A stretch of 64,000 nt of DNA from Thioclava arctica (GTDB taxonomy: Bacteria > Pseudomonadota > Alphaproteobacteria > Rhodobacterales > Rhodobacteraceae): positions 1-64,000 of the forward strand of contig NZ_JBFRYC010000004.1 of assembly GCF_040892615.1 (NCBI RefSeq). The letters are read 5' to 3'. This document shows, in pieces, positions 16,610 through 25,228 of this stretch (position 1 is its first letter; each line of letters opens with the position of its first letter). The translations under genes and the position numbers were made by a program. Below the pieces are notes generated by a model, which was not told the origin of the DNA, made no database searches, and worked only from the letters and a program-made list of their open reading frames with translations.

Positions 16610-17490
16610 TTAGTGCATCGTTGGCCTCTGGTCTATCGGGACCATGCTTTTAGGCGCTGGCGGCCGGTAGCCCAAGGCGCTGTGCGGCCTGACGGTGTTG
16701 TAATGCCGACGCCATCTCTCGATCAGGATCTGAGCCTCGCGCAGGCTGTAGAAGAGCTCGCCATTCAAAAATTCATCCCGGAAGCGGGCGTTAAAGCTCT
16801 CGCAACATCCATTTACCCGCGGTGAACCTAGGGCGATGAATGCCGTCAACGCCAACGTCCCCGATCGATGCCCGCACTTTCTTGGCGATAAATTTGGCGC
16901 CATTGTCGGACCTTATGTATTCCGGCGGGCCGCGTAGAATGAACAGATCAGTCAAGGCGTTGACCACATCCGTTGAGTTGAGCCCGCGTTTGACGCGGAT
17001 CACCAGCGCCTCCTTCGTGAATTCGTCAATGATATTCAGCGTGCGGAAGATACGCCCGTCATGCGTCCGGTCCTGCACGAAATCATAGGACCAGACATGG
17101 TTCGGACGCTCCGGCCGAAGCCTCACACACGACCCTTCATTGAGCCAGAGCTACCCTTCTTGGGTTGTTTTTTTGCGGGACCTTCAGCCCCTCCCGTCGC
17201 CAGATCCGTTTGACCACTGCCCGACAGTGGTTTGTTCGCAAACCACGAGAGGGGCGCTTGTGATTTACATGCCAACCGCTGTTATTCAGCAGCCCGGTGA
17301 TCATGCGATACCCCCTCTCGGCGATGCAGGCATCGCCTGCCGGGCAATGCATAGCGTCCGAACTCTTCGGCCAACGCGATGATATCCACGGTCAGCCGTG
17401 CTTCGTGCGGCAGTCCCATGGGCACCCTGCGCTCGGACACGCTGAGGGTTTGCCGCACATGGTCGATGCACTGCCTGCGGCGGGAAGGGC
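16610..17490 (-). pseudogene. IS3-family OrfB (DDE transposase), multiply frameshifted
   Basis: Family segments appear in successive different frames. They are RGYRMITGLLNNSGWHVNHK (17137-17352), HVWSYDFVQDRTHDGRIFRT with the first Asp and YIRSDNGAKF with the second (16791-17126), and CESFNARFRDEFLNGELFYS with the catalytic Glu (16610-16903). At least three frameshifts separate them. No complete integrase core can be made without recoding. Confidence 0.85.
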
Positions 17491-17769
17491 TTAGAAGTTT
17501 CTCCGCGCAGCCTCGGCCAGGATCATCTTGTCCAGCGTCAGATCCGACACGGCACGTCTGAGCCGGGTATTCTCGGCCTCCAACTCCTTCAAACACTTAA
17601 GTTGATCGCGGCTCATGCCACCATACTCCTTGCGCCACCGAAAGTAGGTCTGAACCGTCACGCCGATCTGCCGCACGGCATCGGATATCAAGTTGCCTTG
17701 CCCCTGCAAAACTTCTACCTGCCGCAGCTTCAGCACAATCTCTTCGGGTTTGTCTCTCTTTCCAGCCAT
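17491..17769 (-). CDS. IS3-family OrfA (helix-turn-helix protein)
   Basis: A 92-aa protein: MAGKRDKPEEIVLKLRQVEV, helix-turn-helix around ISDAVRQIGVTVQTYFRWRK, and a leucine-zipper segment LKELEAENTRLRRAVSDLTL. This is the usual OrfA that binds the inverted repeats and joins OrfB by -1 frameshifting. It looks intact, but its partner is broken. Confidence 0.85.
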   Translation of the reverse strand: MAGKRDKPEEIVLKLRQVEVLQGQGNLISDAVRQIGVTVQTYFRWRKEYGGMSRDQLKCLKELEAENTRLRRAVSDLTLDKMILAEAARRNF

Positions 17770-17837
17770 CTCTGGTCCTCCTGAAATGGGATAATACTAT
17801 CCCAGTTAGTGGACCACTTCGGTGGGGGCACTCCAAT

Positions 17838-18043
17838 CAGCGACGACACTAGGCTGGCGGCCCATAGGCGATGAAACAGGCGGGTGACAGTTGGGCCGCG
17901 GCCTTGATCCGTTGGCCGAAGCCACAGGCTTGCGGTGCGTTTCGGGCGGTTTGTGAAACATCAAAGCGCCGCTTGCGGGCCGGGGACTGACCTTGGCCTA
18001 GCGTCTCGCTTGGGTCATTTGTTCGGGTCCGGCGTCACCAATC
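17838..18043. other. Intergenic region left of the DeoR operator
   Basis: About 200 bp between the IS3 right end and the DeoR operators. Nothing recognisable was seen. It may contain the promoter of the downstream operon or the cut remains of a gene lost with the IS insertion. Confidence 0.3.
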
Positions 18044-18078
18044 TTTCACATGAATGCAATTTGCCTTTCATATGAATG
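18044..18078 (+). promoter_or_regulatory. Twin DeoR-type operators
   Basis: TTTCACATGAATG (18044-18056) and TTTCATATGAATG (18066-18078) are 22 bp apart start to start, about two helical turns. Each contains a TTCAYATGAA inverted repeat (the second is perfect). They lie 44-78 bp upstream of the regulator start, the expected place for autoregulation of the operon. Confidence 0.6.
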
Positions 18079-18121
18079 TGGGACCCCAGCCCCCGACGAA
18101 ACTGGCCGGGACATTATCGGA

Positions 18122-18892
18122 ATGGATTCATTTTCCGAACGACAGCGTGAAATTCTTGAGCGGGTGTCAGGCATCGGTCATCTGACGATCGAAAGCTGCG
18201 CACAGATTTACGGAGTCTCGCCTCAGACCATCCGACGCGATGTCAACGAGCTGTGCGCGGCGGGCGCGTTGCGCAGGGTGCATGGCGGCGTCGAGTTGCC
18301 CCAAAATGAGAACCTTCAATACACATCGCGCCGCATGCTGAACGGCGCGGCAAAGCGTGCCATCGGCCATGCCTTCGCAGCCCATGTGCCCTCGGGATCT
18401 TCGCTTGCGGTCTCGATCGGCACGACACCCGAATATGCGATTCAGAAGCTCCGGCATCAAAGCGACCTCATGGTGCTGACCAATAATCTCAACATCGCGC
18501 TCTTCGCCTGCGATCAAGAAGGCTGGTCGGTGCGGGTGCCCGGTGGCGCGGTTCGGGCGGGCGATCGCGACATTCTAGGGCCTCAGGTCGAGGATTTCTT
18601 TGGTCGCTACCAAGTGGATTTCGGTGTCTTCGGGGTGGGGGGCGTGGCCGAGGATGGCACGCTACTTGATTTCAGCGAGGATGAGGTGGCGGCGCGGATT
18701 GCGATCTCGCGCAATTGCCGCCGGTCCGTCTTGCTGCTGGACAGCACGAAATTCGGTCGCTCCGCGCATGTGCGTGGCGGACATCTGAGCGAGCTGGATC
18801 TTGTCATTTGCGACGCTGCATTGCCGGAACAGCATCGCGCCGCGCTGGAAGATATCAGCGTCGATGTCGTCATCGCAGAGGCACAGCCATGA
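18122..18892 (+). CDS. DeoR/GlpR-family transcriptional repressor
   Basis: A 256-aa regulator. The N-terminal winged helix-turn-helix (RQREILERVSGIGHLTIESC ... VSPQTIRRDVNELCAAGALR) carries the family's sugar-regulator motif. The C-terminal DeoRC ligand domain has SIGTTPEYAIQKL and FGVGGVAEDGTLLDFSEDE, where sugar phosphates usually bind. ATG 18122 fits the family N-terminus; the frame start at 18050 lies inside the operators and is rejected. It is first in the ABC operon and overlaps the next gene (ATGA at 18889). It probably represses the operon until a phosphorylated sugar or polyol accumulates. Confidence 0.9.
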   Translation: MDSFSERQREILERVSGIGHLTIESCAQIYGVSPQTIRRDVNELCAAGALRRVHGGVELPQNENLQYTSRRMLNGAAKRAIGHAFAAHVPSGSSLAVSIGTTPEYAIQKLRHQSDLMVLTNNLNIALFACDQEGWSVRVPGGAVRAGDRDILGPQVEDFFGRYQVDFGVFGVGGVAEDGTLLDFSEDEVAARIAISRNCRRSVLLLDSTKFGRSAHVRGGHLSELDLVICDAALPEQHRAALEDISVDVVIAEAQP

Positions 18893-20025
18893 GCGGGGCG
18901 CAGCAAACGGGGCGTGCGATCCGGCTTGAGGGGGTGACTCGGCGCTGGGGGGAAACCACCGCGCTGGAGCAAATCTCGGTCGAGGCGATCGCGGGCAAAT
19001 TCACCGCACTTCTGGGGCCCTCGGGGTGTGGTAAGTCGACCCTGTTGCGGATCGTCGCTGGTCTTGAAGAGGCGAGCGAGGGACGGGTGTTGATCGGTGA
19101 TGAAGATGTCACCGCGCGTTCGGCGGACAAGCGCGATCTCTCGATGGTGTTTCAATCCTATGCGCTGTTTCCCCATCTCAGCGTGGCCGAAAATATCGTG
19201 TTCGGCCTGAAAACAAGGCGGGTCGGGCGCGATGAACGCCACGCGCGTCTTGCGCAGGTGGCAGAGTTGCTGGGCCTGACGCCTTATCTTGATCGCAAGC
19301 CGAGTCAGCTGTCAGGAGGGCAGCAGCAACGGGTCGCATTGGGTCGCGCGGTGATTTCGCAGCGCCCGGTCTGTCTGATGGACGAGCCGCTGTCCAATCT
19401 CGACGCAAAGCTGCGCCACGCGATGCGCACCGAGCTGCGCGCGCTTCAACGTAAGCTTGGGTTCACCATGCTTTACGTCACCCATGATCAGGTCGAAGCG
19501 ATCACCATGGCCGATCAGGTCGTGCTGATGAATGCCGGCAGGATTGAACAGGTGGCCAGCCCGCATGATCTGTATGAGCGCCCGGCAACGGTTTTCGCTG
19601 CGCGCTTCATCGGCACACCGCCCATGAACATTCTGCCGGCCAGCGCGCTTGGCGAAATCGGTGCACGGATCGAGGCTGCGGCCGGGCGTCGCTTGCGCTT
19701 TGGCATCCGCCCCGAGGCGCTTTACCCCGATCCGCAAGGGGCGCTTGAGATGCGCCTGACCGGTGGCGAATACCTTGGTGCGGATGCGCTGGTGCAGGGC
19801 ACGCTTGGTGGGGCGGAGGCGCTGATGCGTGTGCCCGGCCAAGCGCTCGCGCCGACAGGCTCCGTGCTGCGCCTCGGCCTTGGGGCGCATGATCTTCACC
19901 TCTTCGACGCGGATACGGGCAAGCGGTTCGAACTGCCCCAACTCGCCTCGCTGACAACCCGGCTGGACACCCCGGCGGGTCGACCCGGCGTAACAACGCC
20001 ACTCTCCAACTGGAAGGACCTTTGA
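18889..20025 (+). CDS. UgpC/MsmK-like ABC transporter ATP-binding protein
   Basis: A 378-aa ATPase of the carbohydrate CUT1 class. It shows Walker A GPSGCGKST, Q-loop VFQSYALFPHLSV, signature LSGGQQQR, Walker B CLMDEPLSNLD, the switch His in LYVTHDQVEAITMADQ and a C-terminal TOBE-like domain. It energises import of the substrate delivered by the binding protein downstream. Start at ATG 18889 by overlap with deoR. The reading frame beginning at 18715 is longer only because the upstream region happens to be open. Confidence 0.92.
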   Translation: MSGAQQTGRAIRLEGVTRRWGETTALEQISVEAIAGKFTALLGPSGCGKSTLLRIVAGLEEASEGRVLIGDEDVTARSADKRDLSMVFQSYALFPHLSVAENIVFGLKTRRVGRDERHARLAQVAELLGLTPYLDRKPSQLSGGQQQRVALGRAVISQRPVCLMDEPLSNLDAKLRHAMRTELRALQRKLGFTMLYVTHDQVEAITMADQVVLMNAGRIEQVASPHDLYERPATVFAARFIGTPPMNILPASALGEIGARIEAAAGRRLRFGIRPEALYPDPQGALEMRLTGGEYLGADALVQGTLGGAEALMRVPGQALAPTGSVLRLGLGAHDLHLFDADTGKRFELPQLASLTTRLDTPAGRPGVTTPLSNWKDL

Positions 20026-20027
20026 CC

Positions 20028-21311
20028 ATGTTCGACAAGCTCTTCAAGGGCACCGCAGCCGCGGTGACGCTTGGCCTTCTGACCGCGATTCCGGCGCATG
20101 CGGTCGATCTGCAATTCTACTTCCCCGTAGCCGTTGGTGGCGGGGCAGCCAACACGATCGAGACGCTGACCCAAGATTACATGAAAGATCATCCCGATGT
20201 GAAAATCGATCCGATCTATGCGGGGTCTTATCAGGATACGATCACCAAGGTGATCACCGCGTCACGAGGAGGCAACGCGCCCCAGATCGCGGTCGCCTTG
20301 TCGACGGACATGTTCACCCTTCTTGATGACGATCTGATCCTGCCGTTTGACAACTACGTCAAGACGGATGCCGACAAGGCATGGCTTGAGGGTTTCTACC
20401 CGGCCTTCATGGAAAACAGCCAGGTAGATGGCAAAACCTGGGGCATCCCGTTCCAGCGTTCGACGCCTGTGCTGTATTGGAACAAGGAGGCCTTCAAGGA
20501 GGCCGGTCTTGATCCCAACACCCCGCCTGCAAGCTGGGATGAGATGGTCGCGATGGGCAAGAAGCTCACCAAGACGGATGCCAATGGCAATGTCACGCAA
20601 TGGGGCGTGCGCATCCCGTCCTCGGGCTTTCCCTACTGGCTGTTTCAGGGGCTCGTGATCGAGAACGGGGGCAAGCTCGCCAATGCTGAGGGGACCGAGA
20701 CCTATTTTGACAGTCCCGAGGTGGTCTCGGCGCTGCAATATCTCGTCGATCTGTCCACCAAGGACAAGGTGATGGAGCCGGGTATTCTTGATTGGGGTAC
20801 GACGCCCAAGGATTTCTTCGAGCGCCGCTCGGCGATGGTCTGGACCACAACGGGCAACCTGACCAACATGCATGACAACGCACCGTTTGATTTTGGTGTG
20901 GCGATGTTGCCCCAGAACAAGCAGCGCGGCGCGCCCACGGGTGGGGGCAACTTCTACCTGCTCAAGGGCTCATCGGATGCCCAGCTTGCAGCGGCGGTCG
21001 ATTTCATCAAATGGATCACAGCGCCGGCGCAATCTGCCGTCTGGACTAAGGCGACCGGCTATGTGGCGCCGCGTCCTGCCACGTGGGAGACGTCCGCGAT
21101 GCAGGATTACGCCAAGGGGTTCCCGCAGGTGCTCGTTGCGCGTGACCAGCTGCAATATGCCAAGGCAGAGCTGTCAACGCACGAAAACCAGCGTGTGACC
21201 CAAATCCTCAACGATGCACTGGAGGCTGCGATTACCGGGCAGAAAACGCCGCAAGAGGCGCTGACACAAGCGCAGGCCAAGGCCGATCAGGTGCTGGCCA
21301 CCTATCGCTAA
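20028..21311 (+). CDS. UgpB-like periplasmic solute-binding protein
   Basis: A 427-aa extracellular solute-binding protein family 1. The signal peptide MFDKLFKGTAAAVTLGLL... is cleaved after AHA, leaving VDLQFYFPVAVGG. That mature start is typical of alphaproteobacterial UgpB-like glycerol-3-phosphate or polyol binding proteins. Substrate-contact segments such as GIPFQRSTPVLYWNKEAF and the tryptophan-rich WTTTGNLTN follow. ATG 20028 with AAGGA upstream is preferred to a TTG at 20022. A hairpin directly downstream probably helps keep its transcript more abundant than the permeases. Confidence 0.88.
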   Translation: MFDKLFKGTAAAVTLGLLTAIPAHAVDLQFYFPVAVGGGAANTIETLTQDYMKDHPDVKIDPIYAGSYQDTITKVITASRGGNAPQIAVALSTDMFTLLDDDLILPFDNYVKTDADKAWLEGFYPAFMENSQVDGKTWGIPFQRSTPVLYWNKEAFKEAGLDPNTPPASWDEMVAMGKKLTKTDANGNVTQWGVRIPSSGFPYWLFQGLVIENGGKLANAEGTETYFDSPEVVSALQYLVDLSTKDKVMEPGILDWGTTPKDFFERRSAMVWTTTGNLTNMHDNAPFDFGVAMLPQNKQRGAPTGGGNFYLLKGSSDAQLAAAVDFIKWITAPAQSAVWTKATGYVAPRPATWETSAMQDYAKGFPQVLVARDQLQYAKAELSTHENQRVTQILNDALEAAITGQKTPQEALTQAQAKADQVLATYR

Positions 21312-21333
21312 ACATCCGTGCTGAGGCACTTTG

Positions 21334-21359
21334 GGGGCAGGTCATGCAGGATCTGCCCC
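21334..21359 (+). terminator. Intercistronic hairpin after the binding-protein gene
   Basis: GGGGCAG (21334-21340) pairs with CTGCCCC (21353-21359), with possible TC/GA extension inside. It sits between the binding protein and the first permease and lacks a T-run. It is therefore more likely an mRNA-stabilising or attenuating stem-loop than a full terminator. Confidence 0.5.
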
Positions 21360-21385
21360 ATTCTCTCCCGACAAGGACGAACGCA

Positions 21386-22258
21386 ATGTTAAAGCGCGAA
21401 TGGATATATGGCTGGTTGCTGATACTGCCTGCGCTTTCGCTGATTTTCCTGTTTACTCATTTTCCCGCAGCGATGACCTTGATCAACTCGGTCTTCTCCA
21501 CGCCACGCGGAGGCAAGGACGCGCATTTCGTAGGCTTGGCCAATTACGAGCGGTTGATCCATGACCCGGTGTTCTGGAAAGTGCTCGTCAACAATCTCTG
21601 GTATGCACTGGGCACAATTCCCGTGTCGATTGCTTTGGCGTTGCTGATGGCGCTGCTGGTCAACCGCCCCTTCAAGGGGCGTGCGCTGGCCCGAATGGCC
21701 TTTTTCACGCCGACCATCCTGCCGCTGATCGCGGTCGCGAATATCTGGCTGTTTTTCTACACACCCGGTTTCGGGTTGATCGATCAGATCCTTGGGTTTT
21801 TTGGGTTCGGGCAGACGAACCTTTTGGGCACGCCCTCAAGCGCGTTGCCCGCGATCATGGTCGTCGCGATCTGGAAAGAGGCGGGGTTCTTCATGATTTT
21901 CTACCTCGCCGCGCTTCAGTCGATCCCGTTGCAACTTGCCGAAGCCGCTAGGATCGAAGGGGCAGGGCGCTGGACGATCTTTCGCCGCATTACCTTCCCA
22001 CTCTTGATGCCGACAACGCTGTTCGTGTCGATCAATGCGGTGATCAACGCCTTTCGCCTTGTTGATCACATCTTCATCCTGACGGGTGGGGGGCCGGGGA
22101 ATGCCTCGTCTTTGCTGCTTTACTACATCTACGAGACCTCCTTTCGCTTTTGGGACACGGCCTATGGCGCGACGCTGACGGTGGTGCTGCTGAGCCTGCT
22201 CTGTCTGCTGGCGGTTGGTCAATTCTTCCTGTTCGACCGGAAGGTGCATTATAAATGA
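21386..22258 (+). CDS. UgpA-like ABC sugar permease
   Basis: A 290-aa inner-membrane permease with six predicted helices (WLLILPALSLIFLFTHFPAA first). The EAA loop AARIEGAGRWTIFRRITFP contacts the ATPase. ATG 21386 is preceded by AAGGA at good spacing. The frame start at 21344 lies within the intercistronic hairpin and is less likely. It pairs with the next gene as the transmembrane heterodimer. Confidence 0.9.
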   Translation: MLKREWIYGWLLILPALSLIFLFTHFPAAMTLINSVFSTPRGGKDAHFVGLANYERLIHDPVFWKVLVNNLWYALGTIPVSIALALLMALLVNRPFKGRALARMAFFTPTILPLIAVANIWLFFYTPGFGLIDQILGFFGFGQTNLLGTPSSALPAIMVVAIWKEAGFFMIFYLAALQSIPLQLAEAARIEGAGRWTIFRRITFPLLMPTTLFVSINAVINAFRLVDHIFILTGGGPGNASSLLLYYIYETSFRFWDTAYGATLTVVLLSLLCLLAVGQFFLFDRKVHYK

Positions 22259-23064
22259 GCCGCTTTGATCGCTACCTCTGGAATGGCGGCGCGGGGCTGC
22301 TGGCCTTGCTGTGGGTCTTGCCGCTGCTATTTGCGGTTTGGACCGCATTCCACCCCTCGGCCTATGAGGCGAATTTCACCCTGAGCGCGCCCATCACGCT
22401 GGAAAACTTCGTGAAGGCGTGGAATGCGGCGCCGTTTGCGCGCTATTTCCTCAACACGTTCCTGTTGGTGACGGGGATCACGGGGGCGCAATTCGTCCTG
22501 TGCTCGCTTGCGGCCTACGGGTTTGCGCGGTTCCGGTTTCCGGGGCGCGATATCTTGTTCTCGCTGGTGCTTTTGCAATTGCTGGTCATGCCCGACATTC
22601 TGATCGTCGAGAACTACAAGATCATCCGCGCTTTTGATGCGGTTGATACGCTGCAAGGCATCGCGCTGCCCTATATCGCCTCAGGCTTCGGCGTGTTCCT
22701 GATCCGCCAGACTTTCATGACGGTGCCGCGCGAACTTGATGACGCCGCGCGGATCGAAGGGGCAGGGCCGTTGTCGATCCTCTGGCGGGTTTATGTGCCG
22801 CTCGCCAAGCCCACCTATCTCGCCTACGGGCTCGTTTCGGTCAGCTATCACTGGAACAATTTTCTCTGGCCCCTGATCGTGACGAACTCGACCGAGACGC
22901 GCCCCGTCACCGTGGGGCTGTCGGTCTTTGCAACCACGGATTCGGGCGTTGAATGGTCCGTGATCAATGCCGCCACCTTGATGACATCGGCGCCGTTGCT
23001 CATCGCGTTTTTGCTGTTTCAGCGTCAATTCGTCCAAAGCTTTATGCGCGCGGGCATCAAATAA
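22255..23064 (+). CDS. UgpE-like ABC sugar permease
   Basis: A 269-aa inner-membrane permease, second half of the transporter. The N-terminal helix is GLLALLWVLPLLFAVWTAF, the EAA motif is DAARIEGAGPLSILWRVYVP, and the usual C-terminal FQRQFVQSFMRAGIK is present. The start overlaps the previous stop as ATGA. Confidence 0.9.
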   Translation: MSRFDRYLWNGGAGLLALLWVLPLLFAVWTAFHPSAYEANFTLSAPITLENFVKAWNAAPFARYFLNTFLLVTGITGAQFVLCSLAAYGFARFRFPGRDILFSLVLLQLLVMPDILIVENYKIIRAFDAVDTLQGIALPYIASGFGVFLIRQTFMTVPRELDDAARIEGAGPLSILWRVYVPLAKPTYLAYGLVSVSYHWNNFLWPLIVTNSTETRPVTVGLSVFATTDSGVEWSVINAATLMTSAPLLIAFLLFQRQFVQSFMRAGIK

Positions 23065-23077
23065 GAAAGAGACCAAC

Positions 23078-23896
23078 ATGACCTTGCCACTGCTTGGCGC
23101 CGCCATCCGCCGTCCCGATCTCGACATCCTGCGCGATTGGCTGTTCGAGGAAAACCGGGCGATCGAGATCCAGGACTTTGTTTTGCCCGATGTGATAGCA
23201 GGTGATCCGCGCGATCTGATTGAGTCCTACAAGGTCGCGCTTGCGGGCCATCACGGACCACGTGGCATTCACGGCCCGTTCTTCGGGCTCGACCTTGCTA
23301 ATCCCGATGTGGAGATTCGCGCCGTGATCCAACAGCGCCTGCTTACCGGGCTCGAGATCGCCGAGGCGCTGGGGGGCACGCATATGGTCGTGCATTCGCC
23401 CTTTACCTATTGGCATGTGCTCAACCGCGACAACTATTCGCAAATCCATGATCAGATGATCGAAGCGATGCGCGCGTGTCTCGCCCCCGTTCTGGCACGC
23501 GCAGGCGAGATCGGCTGCACGCTGATGTTGGAAAATATCGACGACACCGATCCTGCGGCGCGCGTTGCGGCGGTGGCTGCGATCGATCATCCGGCTTTGC
23601 GCGTGTCCCTTGATACGGGCCACGCTGAGCTTGCGCATGGGCGCTATGGCGCGCCGCCCGTGGTCGATTTCATCGCGCAGGCCGGGGCGCGGCTTGGCCA
23701 TGTTCATCTGCAAGATGCAGATGGCTATGCCGACCGCCACTGGCATCCGGGCGAGGGGCGTATTCTCTGGCCCGCAGTGTTTGCCCAGCTTGCGACGCTT
23801 CCTGAAATGCCACGCCTCATTCTTGAGGTGCGCAACCGGATCGCGCGTTTGCCCGCAACAGTGCGCAACTTGCAAGAGCGCGGCCTTGCGCGGTGA
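23078..23896 (+). CDS. Xylose-isomerase-like TIM barrel (sugar phosphate isomerase/epimerase)
   Basis: A 272-aa AP-endonuclease-2/IolE-type barrel. Metal ligands are visible as His in MVVHSPFTYWH, Glu in LMLENIDDTDP, Asp/His in VSLDTGHAEL, His in LGHVHLQDADG and Glu in LILEVRNR. It starts 13 nt after the last permease, so it belongs to the operon. It probably isomerises or epimerises the imported sugar, polyol or its oxidation product. A pure endonuclease role is unlikely in this context. Confidence 0.82.
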   Translation: MTLPLLGAAIRRPDLDILRDWLFEENRAIEIQDFVLPDVIAGDPRDLIESYKVALAGHHGPRGIHGPFFGLDLANPDVEIRAVIQQRLLTGLEIAEALGGTHMVVHSPFTYWHVLNRDNYSQIHDQMIEAMRACLAPVLARAGEIGCTLMLENIDDTDPAARVAAVAAIDHPALRVSLDTGHAELAHGRYGAPPVVDFIAQAGARLGHVHLQDADGYADRHWHPGEGRILWPAVFAQLATLPEMPRLILEVRNRIARLPATVRNLQERGLAR

Positions 23897-23929
23897 AACG
23901 CCGCTTCGCTTGCGCATGTTGCAAGCCTG

Positions 23930-24016
23930 TCATTCGGGTGCAGTATGGGGCCTCAACGCGAGGCTCCACGCATGCACAGGCTTGCCCGAGATGCCGACGA
24001 TGCACATGTGTGTCAT
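23930..24016 (-). other. 28-codon ORF with strong ribosome-binding site, unrecognised
   Basis: ATG 24016 (MTHMCIVGISGKPVHAWSLA) is preceded by AAGGAGA at 6-nt spacing and follows the DUF4386 gene on the same strand. The frame closes after 28 codons. It may be the start of a truncated gene or a small protein. No family is recognised. Confidence 0.3.
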
Positions 24017-24040
24017 GACGTCTCTCCTTGAGGTCAGAGG

Positions 24041-24763
24041 TCAAGCCGCCAAACTGTGCTTGGCGACACGGCGCGGGCCACGGGTCAGCAGCCACAAGGC
24101 AAAGCCGATCTCAGCTAGGGTGACGATAAGCAGCAGGGCGACCTTCATCGCCTCCAGCAGGCCCGCGTCGGGAAAGACGAACATCTGCACGCTATCGACA
24201 AGATATCCAGTGCCACCCACGATCAGGCCGGCACCGATTACGCGGGGATAGAGACCGGAGCGAGCAACCAGCGTGCCGAGCAACAGCAGGTGGAGGCAAA
24301 AGAAAATCTGCCAGATCCAGACGCCCGCATCATGGAAATGGCGCAACAGACCCGCCAGCTCGATCCGTTGAACCTTTGAGAAGCTGCCCAATGGCACCGT
24401 TCCGTCGGCGAGAGCCAGAGAACCGGCGTGGAAAAACAGCATTGCCGCCATCACAGCGACCATCAACAGGCGCGCATACGAGGCTGCCAGTGACAGCGTC
24501 GCGTTTACCGGCCGGAACATGAAATAAAGCATCACCGACACCAGAACCTCGGTCACCATCATCACGACATCGCCAACAAGTCCGGCGTAAAAGAGCCCAC
24601 GGTGGAGCGCGATATTTGCGAAGGTCGCGGCCGGGTCGCCGGCCACGTTCAACTCACCGGGGACGTAAAGGATCGAGAAGCCACCGGCGAAAGCGATGAT
24701 CAGGTAGAGCGCCCCTGTCAGTCGGGCATAGGCTCGTGAGGAGGGATCTTCAAAAGCGGTCAT
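24041..24763 (-). CDS. DUF4386-domain membrane protein
   Basis: A 240-aa integral membrane protein with about six helices. It opens ARLTGALYLIIAFAGGFSIL and contains GLFYAGLVGDVVMMVTEVLV, which are DUF4386 landmarks. Function of the family is unknown. A decayed LysR regulator gene lies divergently upstream, suggesting this gene was once its target. Confidence 0.8.
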   Translation of the reverse strand: MTAFEDPSSRAYARLTGALYLIIAFAGGFSILYVPGELNVAGDPAATFANIALHRGLFYAGLVGDVVMMVTEVLVSVMLYFMFRPVNATLSLAASYARLLMVAVMAAMLFFHAGSLALADGTVPLGSFSKVQRIELAGLLRHFHDAGVWIWQIFFCLHLLLLGTLVARSGLYPRVIGAGLIVGGTGYLVDSVQMFVFPDAGLLEAMKVALLLIVTLAEIGFALWLLTRGPRRVAKHSLAA

Positions 24764-24867
24764 CGGCGGAACTCCTTGCGGTCAATGTGACGGGATCGCT
24801 CTCTTCATAGATCCATTCGTTTGAGCTGGAAATTGACCGGCTAAGTCGATCTGATATGCATAAATGC

Positions 24868-25228
24868 ATGGATTGGCGCAGCGTGACCTTCGACTGGGAC
24901 CGGGCCCGTGTTTCCGCGTGACGGACCAAGAAGGATCGCTCACTGCCGCTGCGCGCGCCCTGAAGCTGGTGCAGCCGATGCTTGGGGGCAGACAGAGGCA
25001 CTAGAGGGCGAGGTCGCAATCTCGGCGTCCGAATTCATCGAGATCGACGGTCACGACGGTCAGGGGAGCTTGATGGCATTGCTCAACACTCCCGGGTTCG
25101 CGCTCACAGAGACCAATTTCCCGCTTCGCTGCCGCAACTTCACGGTGATATGGGAGATGGTGCGCCTGCGCCATCTCTGGCATCTTCAGGCTACGCAGAT
25201 GATGATAGCGGCACCGGCAGGATCATGA
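24868..25228 (+). pseudogene. LysR-family regulator, decayed
   Basis: ATG 24868 starts MDWRSVTFDWDRARVSA then stops. The LysR helix-turn-helix continues in another frame (TDQEGSLTAAARALKLVQPM). A later frame resumes with ALEGEVAISASEFIEIDGHD and LTETNFPLRCRNFTVIWEMV, pieces of the effector domain. Most of the dimerisation helix and effector domain are deleted. The element ATGCATAAATGCAT just upstream may be its former operator. Confidence 0.7.

Larger units (their letters stand above)
16574..17837 (-). mobile_element. IS3-family insertion sequence with decayed orfB
   Basis: The right terminus (17808-17837, AGTGGACCACTTCGGTGGGGGC...) and the left terminus (from 16574, TTGGTCTGCCCCCATC...) form imperfect inverted repeats. 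Read outward-in, both show TGCCCCCA(C/T)CG(A/G)...GTGGTCC. The element is about 1.26 kb with orfA and orfB on the minus strand. The same terminus occurs at 8.7 kb. Confidence 0.8.
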
